Shown: positions 63,180 to 64,000 of the stretch, in pieces
Position numbering within the stretch: the stretch's first letter is position 1
How the letters are laid out: every line of letters begins with the position of its first letter
Assembly: GCA_023957115.1 (NCBI GenBank)
Contig: JAMLHN010000002.1
Coordinates: forward strand, 124,001 to 188,000
Length of the DNA: 64,000 bases
DNA from: Thermomicrobiales bacterium
Lineage (GTDB): Bacteria > Chloroflexota > Chloroflexia > Thermomicrobiales > UBA6265
Direction of reading: 5' to 3'
Position numbers and translations under genes: made by a program
Notes under the pieces: generated by a model
What the model was told of the DNA's origin: nothing
Seen by the model: only the letters and a program-made list of their open reading frames with translations
Databases searched by the model: none

Positions 63180-64000
63180 ATGATGGCAAAGCGTGCGACG
63201 CAAGCCGCGATGATGACCCGGCGCTCCGCGTTGGGTCTGGCATTGACGGCAGCGCTGCCACTGGCGGCCGGCATTCGCCAGCCGCTCGCTGCGGCGGAAC
63301 CAGTTCCGAATACATGGATGTATGCCGGCAATGCGGCCCGTACTGGCGTGTTTCCTGGTCCGGGACCGGATCTCGACAAAGAGGTCATCGAGCTGTGGAG
63401 AATCGACAAGCGTCAGATCGGCATGTTTGTCGAGCCATGCGGGGTTTGCGACGGCATTGCGTACTACCTTCCGGTACCAGACGGCATTTCCGCCGAGGTA
63501 CGTCCACTCATCGCGGTCGATGCACACACTGGCGCCGAATTGTGGCGGCATGACCCTCCCGTCACGGACCCGGTGACATCGTTCTGGGGTCAGCCGGCAA
63601 TTGCCAACGGGCTCTTGATCATGCCGACCCGGACGGGCTTGCTGGTCGGCCTGGACGCCCGGTCCGGCGAGGAGCGCTGGATCTTCGACGTGCAGGGGCA
63701 GACGCTGGATTGCCGCTTGGCGATTGCCGATGGCGTGGCCTATATCAGTGACAGCGCATCAGTCAATGCCGTCGAGGTAGGGAACACCGCCGAGTGGCTC
63801 TGGAAATCGCCGCTGGGCGACGGCACAACGAGCCTCGTGAGCGGAATGGTATCCGTCGATGACGGTTATGTTGTTGTGTCCTCGGTGAGTCCGGCTCCAG
63901 GGTCCGAATCTGAAGAGAAGTCGACAAACATTCATGTTCTGGACGCGGTCGATGGTTCCGAGCTCTATCGGTATCAGTTTCGGCCCGTTGGTGAGTCCTA
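63180..64000 (+). CDS. Tat-exported PQQ-type propeller (cut by the window end)
   Basis: The first 273 codons of a tandem relative of the preceding gene, open to the last base. The signal MTRRSALGLALTAALPLAAG carries a twin-arginine; the mature start NTWMYAGNAARTGVFPGPGP parallels NTWNWGGNPGHTGELPGPG of its neighbour. PQQ-like blades follow (LIAVDAHTGAELWRHD, LVGLDARSGEERWIFD). The start ATG ATG 63180 follows a GGGG-containing site. The C-terminal part is outside the window, so whether it also has SH3-like domains is not known. Confidence 0.85.
   Translation, partial: MMAKRATQAAMMTRRSALGLALTAALPLAAGIRQPLAAAEPVPNTWMYAGNAARTGVFPGPGPDLDKEVIELWRIDKRQIGMFVEPCGVCDGIAYYLPVPDGISAEVRPLIAVDAHTGAELWRHDPPVTDPVTSFWGQPAIANGLLIMPTRTGLLVGLDARSGEERWIFDVQGQTLDCRLAIADGVAYISDSASVNAVEVGNTAEWLWKSPLGDGTTSLVSGMVSVDDGYVVVSSVSPAPGSESEEKSTNIHVLDAVDGSELYRYQFRPVGES

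Overview
The window looks like a high-GC chromosome segment from a Chloroflexota bacterium, most likely Thermomicrobia/Thermomicrobiales. This is inferred from several things: many Tat-exported proteins, Ala/Pro/Ser/Glu linkers of the TPEASPVA type next to signal peptides, F420-type and amidohydrolase catabolic genes, and peptide-type ABC systems without linked ATPases. I could not run a phylogenetic test. I found no rRNA or tRNA genes, CRISPR array, prophage or intact transposase.

Layout. 1-5 kb: 3' end of manA, a small membrane protein, a fumarylacetoacetase-fold hydrolase, a Tat beta-propeller, copZ behind a CsoR-type operator, and lpdA. 5-11 kb: an M42 aminopeptidase convergent with an oligopeptide ABC operon (solute-binding protein, two permeases, S33 hydrolase). 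11-15 kb: a translationally coupled GatC-like/amidase/small-protein trio, then an Ldh2-family dehydrogenase and an HpcH/HpaI aldolase. 15-18 kb: a small protein, ilvA and manC in one minus-strand operon. 18-25.2 kb: a gene-poor stretch, a dispersed repeat, and a run of frameshifted genes (maf, LLM oxidoreductase, DUF1801, gamma-glutamyltransferase, MDR dehydrogenase, Gfo/Idh, FAH). 25.5-41 kb: a long minus-strand catabolic island with two peptide-type ABC systems, a D-aminoacylase-like amidohydrolase, two Gfo/Idh dehydrogenases, a DapA-like aldolase, a sialidase-like protein, a DegT aminotransferase, and at its head a FadR/GntR regulator with a near-consensus promoter and overlapping operator. 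41-47 kb: typA, an MFS exporter, a GDPD-like protein and a HAD hydrolase. 47-50 kb: a copper-protein pair (multicopper oxidase, then a ScyD/E-like propeller fused to a cupredoxin). 50-56 kb: a YcaQ-type protein, an ABC exporter, an amidohydrolase and a PHP phosphoesterase. 56-61 kb: a putative heme-uptake locus (DUF3386, hmuT, broken hmuU, hmuV, an ABC nucleotide-binding protein). 61-64 kb: two tandem Tat-exported PQQ-type propellers, the second cut by the window end.

The region reads as the scavenging and transport side of a heterotroph: three peptide-type importers, cytosolic peptidases and amidases, aldolases and dehydrogenases, plus copper and heme handling. No ATPase accompanies any of the three importers, so they probably share one encoded elsewhere.

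Two non-coding patterns stand out. First, short arrays of heptanucleotide repeats lie in at least nine intergenic gaps, often starting at a stop codon; one array forms the hairpin between two convergent genes. Second, a roughly 180-bp dispersed element occurs at 19.0 and 51.8 kb, with a 93-94-bp internal period and paired hairpins that differ by a compensatory base change. Clusters of indels, with protein similarity continuing in another frame, suggest that 18.3-25.8 kb and 58.1-59.3 kb are either freshly decaying or poorly polished sequence.
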